43,429 nucleotides of DNA. It comes from RGIG2206 sp045579085 (lineage in GTDB: Bacteria > Bacillota > Clostridia > Oscillospirales > Acutalibacteraceae). The position numbers and the translations under genes were made by a program. The notes beneath the pieces are model-generated. The model saw only the letters and a list, made by a program, of their open reading frames with translations. It did not search any database and was not told the DNA's origin. Location of the stretch: contig JAZNLO010000003.1 of assembly GCA_045579085.1 (NCBI GenBank), forward strand, positions 1 through 43,429. Reading direction: 5' to 3'. Below, one piece after another: positions 6,095-15,027 of the stretch; the stretch's first letter is position 1; every line of letters starts with the position of its first letter.

Positions 6095-7114
6095 TTACAT
6101 TTCAGCGAAATACTTAATTGTTCTAACCATCTGGCTGGTGTAAGAGTTCTCGTTATCATACCAAGAAACAACCTGTACCTGATAGGTATCATCATCAACC
6201 TTAGTAACCATTGTCTGAGTTGCATCAAACAGTGAGCCATAGGTGATGCCGATGATGTCAGAAGATACGAGCTCTTCCTCAGTGTAACCGAAGGAATCAG
6301 ATGAAGCAGCCTTCATAGCAGCGTTGATTCCATCAACAGTGATGTCCTTACCCTTAACAACAGCAACAAGAATAGTTGTTGAGCCTGTCGGAACAGGAAC
6401 ACGCTGTGCAGAACCGATGAGCTTACCGTTGAGCTCAGGGATAACAAGGCCGATAGCCTTAGCAGCACCTGTTGAGTTAGGAACAATGTTAACAGCTGCA
6501 GCACGTGCACGACGAAGGTCACCCTTGCGGTGCGGGCCGTCAAGAACCATCTGGTCGCCTGTGAAAGCGTGAACGGTAGTCATGATACCGCTAACGATGG
6601 GAGCGTAATTGTTAAGAGCATTAGCCATAGGAGCTAAGCAGTTGGTTGTGCAAGAAGCAGCAGAAATGATAGTATCGTCCTTAGTGAGAGTGTTTTCGTT
6701 AACACTGTAAACGATAGTGGGAAGGTCATTTCCAGCGGGAGCAGAAATAACAACTTTCTTTGCGCCTGCATCTATATGAGCCTGTGACTTAGCCTTAGAA
6801 GTGTAGAAACCGGTGCACTCGAGAACAACATCAACACCGAGCTCTCCCCAAGGAAGGTCAGCAGCATTCTTCTCTGCATAAATCTTCATTGTCTTACCAT
6901 TAACGGTGATTGTGCCAGCCTCGTCATCAGCCTTTACAGAATCAGCAAGAGCGTATCTGCCCTGAGCTGAGTCGTACTTAAGAAGATGAGCAAGCATGCT
7001 GGGCTTAGTGAGGTCGTTTATAGCAACAACTTCATAACCTTCAGCGCCAAACATCTGTCTGAACGCAAGACGGCCAATACGGCCAAAACCATTGATTGCA
7101 ACTTTAACTGCCAT
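6095..7114 (-). CDS. gap: Glyceraldehyde-3-phosphate dehydrogenase, type I
   Basis: A 339-residue glycolytic enzyme that oxidises glyceraldehyde-3-phosphate to 1,3-bisphosphoglycerate with NAD and phosphate. The N-terminal Rossmann motif is VAINGFGRIGRLAFRQM. Asp33 or nearby (AINDLTKP) suggests NAD preference. The catalytic motif is SAASCTTNCLAP with Cys155, followed by the typical TTVHAFTGDQ and the C-terminal SWYDNENSYTSQMVRTI. The start is ATG at 7114, with GGAGG 8 nt upstream; the longer reading frame from a TTG at 7129 would overlap that site. It is monocistronic, with its own near-consensus promoter upstream and a strong terminator downstream. No pgk or tpiA is adjacent. Confidence 0.98.
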   Translation of the reverse strand: MAVKVAINGFGRIGRLAFRQMFGAEGYEVVAINDLTKPSMLAHLLKYDSAQGRYALADSVKADDEAGTITVNGKTMKIYAEKNAADLPWGELGVDVVLECTGFYTSKAKSQAHIDAGAKKVVISAPAGNDLPTIVYSVNENTLTKDDTIISAASCTTNCLAPMANALNNYAPIVSGIMTTVHAFTGDQMVLDGPHRKGDLRRARAAAVNIVPNSTGAAKAIGLVIPELNGKLIGSAQRVPVPTGSTTILVAVVKGKDITVDGINAAMKAASSDSFGYTEEELVSSDIIGITYGSLFDATQTMVTKVDDDTYQVQVVSWYDNENSYTSQMVRTIKYFAEM

Positions 7115-7147
7115 TTTATTTACCTCCAAAAGTAAAATTCTTTGTTT

Positions 7148-7176
7148 ATTGTACCCTAAACCAATCAGATTTGCAA
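7148..7176 (-). promoter_or_regulatory. Promoter of gap
   Basis: On the minus strand there is TTGCAA (7171-7176), a 17-bp spacer and TACAAT (7148-7153), each one mismatch or two from the sigma-A consensus. Transcription would start near 7141, giving a 27-nt leader that holds little beyond the ribosome binding site, consistent with a highly expressed glycolytic gene. No operator is evident. Confidence 0.75.
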
Positions 7177-7275
7177 CAAATTTGTTATATTTTTAACCAT
7201 TTTTTGCATTTTTGTTATTATGCACAAATGCAGTAAAGATTAAACCTTAAACATTATTGATTATACTTATGATTG

Positions 7276-8571
7276 TTATAGGTCGCAAGAAATAATATCC
7301 TCATAGGTTTCACGTCTTATAACGAGTCTGTCTTGCTTGTTTCTTACAAAAACTACAGGCAGACGCGGGATTCTGTTATAATTGCTTGCCATTGAGTAGT
7401 TATAAGCGCCTGTTGCAAGAACTGCAACTATGTCCCCCGCTTCAACCTTTTGTAACGGTGCGTTTTCTTGGATAAGGTCACCGCTTTCGCAGCATTTTCC
7501 TGCCAGAGTAACGGTTGTATCCTTAGGCTCAGACGCCTTGTTTGCGCAGAGAATCTCATATTTTGAACCGTATAGAATATATCTGGGATTATCACCCATA
7601 CCGCCATCAATTGAAACATATGTTCTAACGTCAGGAATAGTCTTAACGTTGCCGACAGTATAAAGTGTAGCACCGGCAGGAGCGATAATCGAACGACCGG
7701 GCTCAATGATGATTTTGGGCACGCTTAGGCCATATTCCTTGCACAAATTTTTAACCTTGCTTGCAACTGGACCCATGAATGACTCATAAGGAACAGGTGT
7801 GTCGGAATCGGTGTACTTAATTCCAAATCCACCGCCTAAATCAAGCTCTGACAGAGTAACGCCAAGCTTGTCCTTAGCTTCCTTCATAAAATCAATCATA
7901 ATGTTAGCAGCAGTAACAAACGGCTCAATATCGAAAATCTGCGAGCCAATATGGCAGTGCAAACCAATCAGATTTATGCGCTCATACTGCATACTTTCTC
8001 TAATTGCATCAAGAGCTTCGCCTGTTTCATAAGCAAAGCCAAATTTAGAGTCAATCTGACCTGTTCTAATAAAGTCGTGAGTGTGAGCATCAACGCCGGG
8101 CTTAACTCTAAAATAAATGTTAGCTTCCCTCTTAAGCTCCTCGCACAGAGCGTTAAGCAGCTTAAGCTCGGTAAGATTATCAACGATTATTCTGCCAACA
8201 TTGCTCTCTAATGCAAGCTTTATCTCATCATAAGTCTTATTGTTGCCGTGAAAAAATACGTTTTCCATCGGGAATCCTGCTTTTAGAGCAGTGTATATCT
8301 CGCCGCCTGAAACAACGTCTAATCCGCAGTTTTCCTCTGCGATAACTCTGCATATCTCCTTGCAGCAAAACGCCTTGCTTGCATAAACGCAAAGACCGTT
8401 TCCTTCATAATGCTCCTTTATAGACTCTCTGAACAGAGCGCAATTTGTTCTGACAGCGTCCTCGTCAACAACATACATAGGTGTGCCGTACTTATTAGCG
8501 AGGTCAACACTGTCCACACCGCCAACAGTCAAATGCCCCTTTGAATTAATATCAAAACTATTACTAATCAT
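7276..8571 (-). CDS. lysA: Diaminopimelate decarboxylase
   Basis: A 431-residue PLP enzyme that converts meso-diaminopimelate to lysine, the last lysine step, in the cytosol. VYASKAFCC near residue 63 contains the PLP-binding lysine (about Lys66). IGLHCHIGSQI and DLGGGFGIKY hold the histidine and the glycine-rich phosphate loop of the fold-type III barrel. PGRSIIAPAG and GKCCESGDLI near the C-terminus are family signatures, the latter with the active-site Cys from the partner subunit. The length of about 430 is typical. The ATG at 8571 follows AGGAGTATATA. It starts 9 bp after the engB stop, so lon-engB-lysA read as one transcription unit. No lysine riboswitch is present, because there is no room. 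Confidence 0.97.
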   Translation of the reverse strand: MISNSFDINSKGHLTVGGVDSVDLANKYGTPMYVVDEDAVRTNCALFRESIKEHYEGNGLCVYASKAFCCKEICRVIAEENCGLDVVSGGEIYTALKAGFPMENVFFHGNNKTYDEIKLALESNVGRIIVDNLTELKLLNALCEELKREANIYFRVKPGVDAHTHDFIRTGQIDSKFGFAYETGEALDAIRESMQYERINLIGLHCHIGSQIFDIEPFVTAANIMIDFMKEAKDKLGVTLSELDLGGGFGIKYTDSDTPVPYESFMGPVASKVKNLCKEYGLSVPKIIIEPGRSIIAPAGATLYTVGNVKTIPDVRTYVSIDGGMGDNPRYILYGSKYEILCANKASEPKDTTVTLAGKCCESGDLIQENAPLQKVEAGDIVAVLATGAYNYSMASNYNRIPRLPVVFVRNKQDRLVIRRETYEDIISCDL

Positions 8572-8580
8572 TATATACTC

Positions 8581-9165
8581 CTAACTGTTGAAAGCATTTT
8601 CAACAATGTTTCTGATTTCATCAACGCCCTCTGATTTAAGAGCTGAAAAAGGAATTTTCTGAACACCTGAAACAAAATCAAGCTCTTCTTCAAAAGCAGC
8701 CAAACGCTTACTACGCTCGGTTTTGTTCAGCTTATCGCTCTTAGTTAGCACAATAACAAACGGATAACCGCTTTCTTTTAGAAAGTTTAGCATTACCAAA
8801 TCATCGTTTGACGGCTTGTGACGCATATCAATAAGCTGCACAACAAGCTTGATGTTTCTGCCCGACTGAAAATAGCCCTCCATCAAGTCAGACCAACGCT
8901 TACGCTCACTGTCTGAAACCTTAGCAAAGCCATAACCAGGCAAGTCGACGAATCTGTTGTCATCCACCCTGAAAAAATTGACTGTTACAGTTTTACCGGG
9001 TGTGCTGCTGACTCTTGCAAGCTGTTTTCTGTTGAATATTTTGTTGAGAAGAGTTGATTTGCCCACATTTGAACGCCCGCTAAACGCTATTTCAGGCAAA
9101 TCAGAGGCAGGCAGTTGCTTTGAAGTGCCGTAAGCAGCCTCAAATTTAACGTTATTATAATTCAT
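8581..9165 (-). CDS. engB: Ribosome biogenesis GTPase EngB (YsxC/YihA family)
   Basis: A 194-residue TRAFAC-class GTPase needed for assembly of the large ribosomal subunit. All G motifs are visible: G1 GRSNVGKSTLLN (about residues 30-41), G2 region SSTPGKTVTVNFF, G3 DLPGYGFAK, G4 LTKSDK and G5 FSALK. Length is typical of the family (about 195-200). The ATG at 9165 follows AGGAGATAAACG. It begins 10 bp after the lon stop; the lon-engB (lonA-ysxC) order is conserved in many Firmicutes, which strengthens both assignments. It probably shares the lon promoter. Confidence 0.97.
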   Translation of the reverse strand: MNYNNVKFEAAYGTSKQLPASDLPEIAFSGRSNVGKSTLLNKIFNRKQLARVSSTPGKTVTVNFFRVDDNRFVDLPGYGFAKVSDSERKRWSDLMEGYFQSGRNIKLVVQLIDMRHKPSNDDLVMLNFLKESGYPFVIVLTKSDKLNKTERSKRLAAFEEELDFVSGVQKIPFSALKSEGVDEIRNIVENAFNS

Positions 9166-9175
9166 CGTTTATCTC

Positions 9176-11503
9176 CTATTTCACCAAAGCAGTGTCAAGC
9201 ACTTTCTGAACATTATCGCAAACAACAAAATCAATATTTTCTCTTACAACCTTGTCTAACTCGGACAAATCGGATTTGTTCCCCTCAGGGATAATTACAG
9301 TCTTTATGCCCGCTTTATAAGCCGCCATACTCTTTTCTTTTAACCCACCGATTGGCATCACTCTGCCTCTAAGTGATATCTCACCTGTCATAGCAACGCT
9401 GCCCTTAACTGCAATACCTGTCAGCGCTGAAACAATTGCGACAGCCATAGTAATGCCTGCTGAGGGGCCATCCTTAGGCACAGCCGCCTCTGTTGCATGA
9501 ATGTGTAAGTCAATATTCTTGTAAAAATTCTTATCGATACCGTATTTTTCAGCAATGCTTCTTACATAGCTTATAGCCGTTTTAGCCGACTCTTGCATTA
9601 CATCACCAAGCGAGCCTGTAAGCACAATTTTGCCTGTGCCACTTAACGCTGCCGCCTCAAGCTTCATAACCTCACCACCGACAGCAGACCACGCAAGCCC
9701 ATTCACGACGCCAACCTCATCCTTTACTATATCATCAAAAGGATTTTTATATTTTCTGGGGCCGAGATAGTCCTCAATATTGCTTGATTTTATAGAAAAC
9801 TTATCGCTTACACCTGATACGGTAGAATAAGCAATTTTTCTAAAAACAGCAATAATTTTACGTTCCAGTTCACGTACTCCGCCCTCACGAGTGTAGTGGT
9901 CGATGATATCATAAATAGCAGAATCGTTAAATCTGACTTTCTTAAAATCAAGACCGTTAAGCTTAATTTGCTTGCTGATTAAATGCTTCTTTGCAATATT
10001 AAACTTATCCTCACGAGTGTAACTGGGCAGCTCTATAAGCTCCATTCTGTCACGAAGCGGACCAGGTATGGATGATGGGTCATTCGCCGTTGTTATAAAC
10101 AGCACCTTACTTAAATCGTAAGGCATATCTATATAATGGTCGTGAAAGCTGTGGTTTTGCTCAGGGTCTAATGCCTCAAGCAGCGATGCTGAGCAGTCGC
10201 CCTTGAAATCACTACCGATTTTATCAATCTCATCAAGCAAAATCAGCGGATTTGAGCAACCTGCAGTCTTTACAGCAGAGATAATTCTGCCCGCCATAGC
10301 GCCAATATAAGTTCTTCTGTGTCCTCTTATCTCGGACTCATCCTTGATACCGCCCAATGAAATACGCTGAAACTTTCTACCCATACACTCAGCAACTGCA
10401 GATGCAATCGAAGTTTTACCAACACCGGGAGGACCAACTAAGCATAAAATCTGCGAGCGGTTTAAATCAGTAAGCTTTCTTACAGCTATCTCCTCAAGTA
10501 TGCACTGCTTAACCTTGTCCATACCGTAGTGATGCTTGTCCAATATCTTTTTAGCATCTTCTATATCAATTTCTGCACCAATATACATTCTGTCCCAAGG
10601 CAACTGGGTGCACACGTCAAGATAATTGTATAAAACTGTTGCCTCGTGGGAGCCTTGCGGCATCTTAGCAAGCTTTTCAAGCTCACTATAAAGCTTAGTT
10701 TTTACGTCTTCATTAGCATAAAGAGCATCAATCTTTTCCTTGTATTCAGCTATGTCGTCATAATCGTCATAGCACTCGCCGAGCTCATCTTTGATTGCCT
10801 TGATTTTTTCACGCAAGTAGTAGTCGCGCTTGCTCTGGTCCATACTTAGCTGAATTTTTTGAGCTATTTTTCTATCGCACTCAGCAATCTCATTTTCATA
10901 TTTCAATGCAGAAAGCAATTTCTCAGCAAGCTTATACACACTGGAAATTTCAAGAAGTTGTTGCTTGATTTTCCAATCAAGCGGAACAAAATAACCAACG
11001 TGATTGCATAATGTATAAAGGTCTGACTCCATCATCATTGGAAGTACGCTGTCTGACGAAAGTCTGTTATCCTTTGCAACAAGCTCGTTTAACTGCCCTT
11101 TGATAGAGCGAAGCATAGCATCAAGTTTAATAGGGCTTGCTTTACTCTCGGTAATCGGCAGCTTTGCAATATCCGCAGTTATAAACGGACCTGCAACACT
11201 GTAATCAACAATTTCAGCGCGACATACACCATGAACAACTACGTGCAGGTCGCTATCATTTGGCAGTCTGACAACCTCTTTAATAATACCGATTGTACCA
11301 ACTCTGTTTAATTTTAATACATCAATAGACTCAGCGGCAGCGTCCTGCTGAGAAACAACAAAAACATATCTTGCTCCCTTTGCGGCAAAGTTAACTGCAG
11401 CAACAGAAAAGCCACGTGAAACGTCTAAATGTAAAATTGTATTTGGAAATAATACTACTCCTCTTGTCGCAAGAACAGGAATAGCCTTAAAATCAACGCC
11501 CAT
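9176..11503 (-). CDS. lon: ATP-dependent protease La (Lon)
   Basis: A 775-residue soluble AAA+ protease that degrades misfolded and regulatory proteins. An N-terminal LAN domain begins PVLATRGVVLFPNTILHLDV (about residues 10-190). A coiled region with RDYYLREKIKAIKDELGE follows. The AAA+ module has Walker A GPPGVGKTS (about 357-365) and Walker B PLILLDEIDKIG. The protease domain has the Ser-Lys dyad: Ser681 in PKDGPSAGI and Lys722 in PIGGLKEK. The start is ATG at 11503 after AGGAGATATCTA; the longer frame from TTG at 11521 would read through that site. Length matches LonA. No heat-shock operator (CIRCE or CtsR repeat) is visible in the leader. Confidence 0.97.
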   Translation of the reverse strand: MGVDFKAIPVLATRGVVLFPNTILHLDVSRGFSVAAVNFAAKGARYVFVVSQQDAAAESIDVLKLNRVGTIGIIKEVVRLPNDSDLHVVVHGVCRAEIVDYSVAGPFITADIAKLPITESKASPIKLDAMLRSIKGQLNELVAKDNRLSSDSVLPMMMESDLYTLCNHVGYFVPLDWKIKQQLLEISSVYKLAEKLLSALKYENEIAECDRKIAQKIQLSMDQSKRDYYLREKIKAIKDELGECYDDYDDIAEYKEKIDALYANEDVKTKLYSELEKLAKMPQGSHEATVLYNYLDVCTQLPWDRMYIGAEIDIEDAKKILDKHHYGMDKVKQCILEEIAVRKLTDLNRSQILCLVGPPGVGKTSIASAVAECMGRKFQRISLGGIKDESEIRGHRRTYIGAMAGRIISAVKTAGCSNPLILLDEIDKIGSDFKGDCSASLLEALDPEQNHSFHDHYIDMPYDLSKVLFITTANDPSSIPGPLRDRMELIELPSYTREDKFNIAKKHLISKQIKLNGLDFKKVRFNDSAIYDIIDHYTREGGVRELERKIIAVFRKIAYSTVSGVSDKFSIKSSNIEDYLGPRKYKNPFDDIVKDEVGVVNGLAWSAVGGEVMKLEAAALSGTGKIVLTGSLGDVMQESAKTAISYVRSIAEKYGIDKNFYKNIDLHIHATEAAVPKDGPSAGITMAVAIVSALTGIAVKGSVAMTGEISLRGRVMPIGGLKEKSMAAYKAGIKTVIIPEGNKSDLSELDKVVRENIDFVVCDNVQKVLDTALVK

Positions 11504-11532
11504 TAGATATCTCCTAAACAAAAATATAAGGT

Positions 11533-11561
11533 ATTATACAATAAACTGTGCCTTTATTCAA
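11533..11561 (-). promoter_or_regulatory. Promoter of lon-engB-lysA
   Basis: On the minus strand there is TTGAAT (11556-11561), a 17-bp spacer and TATAAT (11533-11538). It lies just downstream of the terminator of the preceding Cys-rich gene and about 30 bp before the lon start. No CtsR-type direct repeat or CIRCE inverted repeat overlaps it. Confidence 0.78.
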
Positions 11562-11571
11562 GTAATAATCA

Positions 11572-11605
11572 ATAAAAAAATCACTGAAGCAAAAGCATCA
11601 GCGAT
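11572..11605 (-). terminator. Intrinsic terminator after the Cys-rich gene
   Basis: On the minus strand ATCGCTGATGC pairs with GCTTCAGTGAT (one mismatch, one G-T wobble) around TTTT, followed by TTTTTTTA. It ends the transcript of the 264-residue gene before the lon promoter. Confidence 0.85.
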
Positions 11606-11620
11606 TTTTTTAACTAAAAA

Positions 11621-12415
11621 CTATTCTATTGTTTCTTCCAAATCACATTCACGCGGCGGGAAGAAATCTTCTGTCGGGAATCTGAGCCGTCCGAAAACCT
11701 CACAAGGATTATCGGTCGTTGTGTCGCACTCTCTTTCAGGGATGCAGAAATCGTATACAGGAATAAGCATCTGAACATTTCTGATAAGCTGAACAATAGT
11801 GAACAGGCCAAGCGTTACCATAGCGACCTTGCTGCCAACGGGCAAATCGCACATAACCGAGCCGCCGATTCGCTCTGCAACGCAGGTGGGAATCATGCAA
11901 ACATCACAAGACGGTCTGTACTCACAGATTCTTGAGCCTAAGGTAACAGGGTCAACACACTCAACAACACATTTTGGCAAATTATTGAGCGGTGTAGTCT
12001 GAAAACTGGAAGTTTCCGCATCTGGTGAATTTGTGAAAACTCTTACCTTGCCCTCGCTACCGTAAAGTATAACTTTCTTCTGGAAAGAAGTAAGTCCCTC
12101 TATTGCTGTAGGCAAAGCGTTAAGTGCGGTGTATACATCGTATTTAACAGCAAAATAGAATGTAAGGTCGCACGAATAGAAGCCTCTGTTAAGATGTACG
12201 GGTTCGATATCAATAAACACGTTGCACACTTCTGTGCCGCGGCATCTTACGTTTACAGCTCTTTCAATAAGCTGCTGACCTTCAGGTGAAAAATACACCC
12301 GTAAATCCTCAAGACAGTCGCGGTCACAACAAGAATCATATACTCTACCGCCATCTATGCAAACAGCTTCTCTAAAATCTCCAGATGCAACAGAGCTTCC
12401 TCTTTGCACTGCCAT
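11621..12415 (-). CDS. Cys-rich conserved-looking protein of unknown function
   Basis: A 264-residue protein with 18 cysteines and no signal peptide. A short hydrophobic stretch (KVAMVTLGLFTIVQLI, about 205-220) is too weak to call a membrane helix. Cysteines cluster in CIDGGRVYDSCCDRDC (residues 19-34), CRGTEVC, the CEYRPSCDVCMIPTC group (about 164-178) and a C-terminal tail with four spaced Cys. The centre (FYSCDLTFYFAVKYDVY, then KKVILYGSEGKV) looks beta-rich. I recall similar hypothetical proteins in gut Clostridia but cannot name a family. High cysteine in a spore former suggests a coat or other disulfide- or metal-linked protein, as inference only. The ATG at 12415 follows AGGAGG. The gene is monocistronic, between the pcrA and lon units. 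Confidence 0.8.
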   Translation of the reverse strand: MAVQRGSSVASGDFREAVCIDGGRVYDSCCDRDCLEDLRVYFSPEGQQLIERAVNVRCRGTEVCNVFIDIEPVHLNRGFYSCDLTFYFAVKYDVYTALNALPTAIEGLTSFQKKVILYGSEGKVRVFTNSPDAETSSFQTTPLNNLPKCVVECVDPVTLGSRICEYRPSCDVCMIPTCVAERIGGSVMCDLPVGSKVAMVTLGLFTIVQLIRNVQMLIPVYDFCIPERECDTTTDNPCEVFGRLRFPTEDFFPPRECDLEETIE

Positions 12416-12501
12416 ATAATCATCCTCCTATGTTAATATTGAAGACCAAACTTCATTACATAGTATGATGATTTGCATTTGATGTGAACTTTTAAGTGTT
12501 T

Positions 12502-14889
12502 TTATTTGATTTTTTCTAATTTTGCAAAGTTGGACATAACTCTCTTAGTACCAACCTTGTCAAAACAAATCTCAAGCATAACATCATTACCCATCGCAAC
12601 AGCCGATACAACCATTCCCACACCGAACACCTTATGCTTAACGCTGTCACCAACCTTGTATGTTAAGCTGTTCTGCGATGTTTGCTTAGGCTCTGCATAA
12701 GTCTTAGACGGCTTATATGTAGTCTTTTGATAGCTATAGCTACCGTAATCATTGTATGAACCGCCTCGATTATGCTCACTGCCAAAGTTAGAGAAGACAT
12801 TAGTCTGCAACTTAGCTGACTTTTTGTTTATCAGGCTATCAGGAATCTCGGAAATAAAGCGTGACGGCATAAGTCTTTCGGTTTTACCGAAAATCATTCT
12901 GCTGAACGTGTTGGTTAAAAACAGTTTGTTTTTTGCTCTTGTTATACCAACATAAGCAAGTCTTCTCTCTTCCTCCATATCCTCTAAAGAGCCGTAAATC
13001 GTTTGATTACTAGGGAAAATTCCCTCCTCAACGCCTACTATAAACACAGTCGGAAACTCAAGACCTTTAGCAGTGTGCATAGTCATAAGCCAGACTTTAT
13101 CGTTGTCGTCATCTTCCCTGTCCATATCAGTTATAAGAGCAATTTCATCAAGAAATCCCGCAAGAGTTGGCTCGTCATTTTCGCTTTGATACAACATTAT
13201 CGACGAAGCAAACTCCTTAACGTTGTCAATTCTATCAATACCGTCCTCACCTAAGGATTCGAGATAACCAATATACTGCGTTTTTTCTAATAACTTATCA
13301 AACAGCTCTGGCAATTCAACGCTGTCTGCAGCATCTCTAAGCTCATCAATCATATCAGCAAAGCCCTTCAGCTTTGACGATGTTCTCTGCAAATGAGCAT
13401 ATTCATCAGCATGTCTTGCAATATCAAGCATGGGCAAATTAAGCTGTTCAGAGAGCGCAGAAAGTGCCGCAACAGTTGTGTCACCAATGCCTCTTTTAGG
13501 CTCATTGATAATTCGCTTTAGAGCAACGCCGTCCGCCTGATTATTTAATAAATTAAGATAAGCTATCAGGTCTCTGATTTCTTTTCTGTCAAAAAACTTA
13601 AGCCCTCCAACAACCCTATAACTGATACCTGAGCGCATCAGAACATTTTCAATTGCGTTTGACTGAGCGTTCATTCTGTAAAGTATAGCGTGGTCGGAGT
13701 TTTTAGCTCCAGAAGCTATACTATCCTGTATCTGCTCAGCTATAAACTTAGCTTCATCAACCTCGTTAGATGCCGTATAAAGCGTGATTTTTTCTCCGTC
13801 TTTTCTGCTTGTCCACAGACTTTTGCCTTTTCTGCCTGTATTGTTTGAAATAACTGAGTTTGCAGCATCAAGTATATTTTGAGTTGACCTGTAATTCTGC
13901 TCAAGACGAATTACTTTGGCATCCTTATACTCATCTTCAAAGCTTAAAATATTCTCGATTGTAGCTCCTCTGAATCTGTAAATGCTCTGGTCATCATCGC
14001 CCACAACACATATATTCCTATGCTTTTGAGACAGTAGCTTTGCAAACACATACTGCGCGTGATTTGTATCCTGATACTCATCAATCATTACGTATTGGAA
14101 TCTGTTTTGGTAATATTCCAATATATCAGGATTGCTTCTGAAAAGTTCAACGGTGTTAAACAGCAAATCGTCAAAATCCATAGCATCAAACTCTTTTAAC
14201 AGTTTTTGATACTCTGAATATGCCCTTGCTACTGTTTCAAGCCTGATATCGTTCATTGTGCGCTTTTTATACTCAACAGGGTCAATCAGCTCATCTTTTG
14301 CTCGGCTGATTTCATTAAGTATGCTCTTATGAGTTAAAAACTTTTCATCAATTTCAAGGCGCTTCATAACATCTTTCATCAAGCGCTTTTGGTCATCTGC
14401 AGAATAAATTGTATACCCTGAGGAAAAGCCAAGCCTATCTGCATATCTGCGCAGAATCTTAGAACAGGTTGAGTGAAAGGTTGCCGCCCAGACATCCTGT
14501 GCTGCTTCACCAATAGCGGTTTCAAGACGTTCCTTTAACTCTTTAGCCGCCTTGTTTGTAAACGTGATAGCCAAAATCTGATAAGGCATAACCTTGTTTT
14601 CGCCAAGCCAATCGGGTGCTTGAGCTTCAGAATTAAGGCATTCTTCAAGAATCTTTACATCTTCTTCAGTTGCAAAGGGTGCACTCGTACTGTTATAAGC
14701 AGTACCGTACTTAATCATTGTAGCTATTCTGTTTATCAAAACAGTTGTCTTACCGCTTCCTGCACCCGCTAAAATCAAAACAGGGCCGTCAACAGTAACA
14801 ACTGCGTCAAACTGCATATCATTCATTCTGCTCAAATCTCTATTAATGATTTGTTTCCGCAATTGAATAAATTTTTGTTCAGTGGTCAT
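12502..14889 (-). CDS. pcrA: ATP-dependent DNA helicase PcrA/UvrD
   Basis: A 795-residue superfamily 1A 3'-5' helicase for repair and replication restart. Motifs in order: Walker A AGAGSGKTT (41-49), ITFTNKAA (Ia), VMIDEYQDTN (II), VVGDDDQSIYRFRGA (III), LEQNYRST (IV), LMTMHTAKGLEF (V) and YVGITRAK (VI). About 45 residues are inserted between motifs I and Ia (roughly 60-105), longer than in Bacillus PcrA. The C-terminus ends in a basic GDSVKHKVFGVGMVVSA domain, the RNA polymerase-interacting fold common to PcrA. The ATG at 14889 follows GGAGTG. The gene is transcribed alone from its own promoter. Uup or Rep are less likely given the C-terminal domain. Confidence 0.96.
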   Translation of the reverse strand: MTTEQKFIQLRKQIINRDLSRMNDMQFDAVVTVDGPVLILAGAGSGKTTVLINRIATMIKYGTAYNSTSAPFATEEDVKILEECLNSEAQAPDWLGENKVMPYQILAITFTNKAAKELKERLETAIGEAAQDVWAATFHSTCSKILRRYADRLGFSSGYTIYSADDQKRLMKDVMKRLEIDEKFLTHKSILNEISRAKDELIDPVEYKKRTMNDIRLETVARAYSEYQKLLKEFDAMDFDDLLFNTVELFRSNPDILEYYQNRFQYVMIDEYQDTNHAQYVFAKLLSQKHRNICVVGDDDQSIYRFRGATIENILSFEDEYKDAKVIRLEQNYRSTQNILDAANSVISNNTGRKGKSLWTSRKDGEKITLYTASNEVDEAKFIAEQIQDSIASGAKNSDHAILYRMNAQSNAIENVLMRSGISYRVVGGLKFFDRKEIRDLIAYLNLLNNQADGVALKRIINEPKRGIGDTTVAALSALSEQLNLPMLDIARHADEYAHLQRTSSKLKGFADMIDELRDAADSVELPELFDKLLEKTQYIGYLESLGEDGIDRIDNVKEFASSIMLYQSENDEPTLAGFLDEIALITDMDREDDDNDKVWLMTMHTAKGLEFPTVFIVGVEEGIFPSNQTIYGSLEDMEEERRLAYVGITRAKNKLFLTNTFSRMIFGKTERLMPSRFISEIPDSLINKKSAKLQTNVFSNFGSEHNRGGSYNDYGSYSYQKTTYKPSKTYAEPKQTSQNSLTYKVGDSVKHKVFGVGMVVSAVAMGNDVMLEICFDKVGTKRVMSNFAKLEKIK

Positions 14890-14921
14890 CAGTTACACTC
14901 CAAATATAATAAGCTAAACAA

Positions 14922-14950
14922 ATTATAATGTAATATTAGCCTAAATTCAA
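14922..14950 (-). promoter_or_regulatory. Promoter of pcrA
   Basis: On the minus strand there is TTGAAT (14945-14950), a 17-bp spacer and TATAAT (14922-14927), sigma-A type. It lies just downstream of the terminator of the cps trio. No LexA-type operator (GAACNNNNGTTC-like) was seen over it. Confidence 0.75.
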
Positions 14951-14970
14951 TATGTTTTATCTGAATAAAA

Positions 14971-15020
14971 ACAAAAAACAACTCTATATGAGTTCCAGGT
15001 TTGAAACTCAGCCAGAGTTG
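14971..15020 (-). terminator. Intrinsic terminator of the tyrosine phosphatase/kinase trio
   Basis: On the minus strand CAACTCT pairs with AGAGTTG and an inner GAGTT pairs with AACTC, separated by a small internal loop. A T-rich run TTTTTTGTTTTT follows. It ends transcription shortly after the phosphatase gene. Confidence 0.85.
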
Positions 15021-15027
15021 TTTTTAA

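Noticed and set aside
8572..8580. Lysine riboswitch ahead of lysA
   Set aside because: Only 9 bp separate lysA from engB, so no aptamer can fit there.
12460..12467. CATACTAT upstream of the Cys-rich gene as a sigma-E/sigma-K -10 box
   Set aside because: The -10 resemblance is fair, but no matching -35 element is found at 14-17 bp, and chance matches are common in AT-rich DNA.
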